Of a DNA stretch of 64,000 nucleotides, positions 63,311 to 64,000 are shown one piece after another. How positions within the stretch are numbered: position 1 is the stretch's first letter; the number at the start of each line of letters is the position of its first letter. A program made the position numbers and the translations under genes. Source of the stretch: Patiria pectinifera (Eukaryota > Echinodermata > Asteroidea > Valvatida > Asterinidae); contig CM057149.1 in assembly GCA_029964075.1 (NCBI GenBank), positions 16,506,197-16,570,196 on the forward strand, written 5' to 3'. Below the pieces are notes generated by a model, which was given only the letters and a program-made list of their open reading frames with translations, searched no databases and was not told the origin of the DNA.

Positions 63311-64000
63311 AATATTTACGGGGGAGGGGAGATAAAATATTTTCAGTCACTATATGCCACCGATGGAGATTTTGCAGCCACAACTTGCAAATATGACGAA
63401 TACGACGACTACGTGTAGGGAATGAAATCTAAAAGTCTATAAACAGGAGATTTTTGGGGTTCGTAGTTTTCTGACCCATTGTCTGTTATTAGGTGTTGGG
63501 CCTTGAGCTCAACACCTACTGTTATTCTATGAGTTCAATATTCTTGTTGTTATTATTCTCCAAGACACATCCTTCTCCAGAACTGTTTGGAAAAATGGAA
63601 ACATATATGAACTTCAATTGTCAATACATGAATGCACAACCTACTGCAGATGTGCTTTTTTGCCATTACGTAATCATGACGTCATCGCGGGTCACGTGAC
63701 GTCACTTCAAAGTTTAATAAATTTAATCTTTGAAATTCCATATAAAATCAACCGTGAGAGACCGAAACCTGAAATTTGTGGGATCGACATGGTAATACAT
63801 GATCTTCATTTTATCTTGTGCGCATAAAATCACGTGATTCTGCCTTCCGGTCGAAACCAGAAGTGCCTAATAATTTAAAAGTGCAAAAAGATATGAACTT
63901 TCTTTTAACGATTTAAGTGTCTGCCTGGATTGACCTTTCAAAAAAAAAAATGGGTGACGCCATGAAGAGTTGGAGCGCCTCTAGCGGCAGGTTAAAAAAC
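63311..64000. other. Right edge, nothing recognised
   Basis: AT-rich with scattered GACGTCA words (63680-63705). No exon, RNA gene or element with clear ends seen. Confidence 0.4.

Overview
The window is animal nuclear DNA. It is AT-rich, its genes have short exons with GT/AG introns, and transposable elements are dense and mostly non-autonomous. The mix of RhoA-type genes, an ARFGEF3/BIG3-type gene, an Ariadne-like RBR E3 ligase pair, tRNA-derived SINEs ending in a 'taaatgggtacc'-like body, and small MITEs such as the GGGCCCAATTT family suggests a marine invertebrate deuterostome. An echinoderm is my best guess. This is inference from repeat style and was not tested by a search.

Layout. 356-3168 (+) holds the last three coding exons of an ARFGEF3/BIG3-like gene, followed by a probable 3' UTR of about 4.5 kb ending near an AATAAA at 7659. 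10223-19015 (-) is a complete three-coding-exon RhoA-family gene (here Rho-1, CAAX CRIF) with a non-coding first exon and a TATA box. 24825-29287 (-) is a second RhoA-family gene (Rho-2, CAAX CSVL) with the same exon structure and probable upstream non-coding exons. 36962-46316 (+) is a 12-coding-exon gene for a predicted 1050-residue RING1-IBR-RING2 (RBR) ubiquitin ligase (RBR-A). 51952-60189 (+) is its tandem paralogue RBR-B, ten exons in the window, with the last two expected beyond the right edge.

The RBR pair arose by a segmental duplication of about 12 kb: 32837-44866 is copied in direct orientation at 49521-62189. The left edge of the second copy is fused to an inverted copy of the first-exon region of Rho-2 (about 48553-49518). 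That fragment carries a dead Rho exon (stop at codon 5). Later insertions that differ between the copies give natural empty sites. These include a 747-bp inverted-repeat element with a 15-bp target duplication, a 1-kb minisatellite block, a roughly 430-bp palindrome, a Tigger-like element containing a gypsy fragment, and SINEs placed separately in the same intron.

The strongest points for follow-up are four. Coding exon 2 of the two Rho genes is nearly identical while exon 1 is about 77% identical, which suggests gene conversion. The RING2 exon of RBR-B has diverged more than its flanking introns and has altered spacing after the catalytic cysteine. The 747-bp element does not fit a superfamily I recognise. 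The palindrome in an RBR-B intron could fold into a long hairpin RNA. Functional links between the genes are not shown by the sequence: Rho GTPases and an ARF exchange factor act in cytoskeleton and membrane traffic, and the RBR proteins act in ubiquitin transfer.
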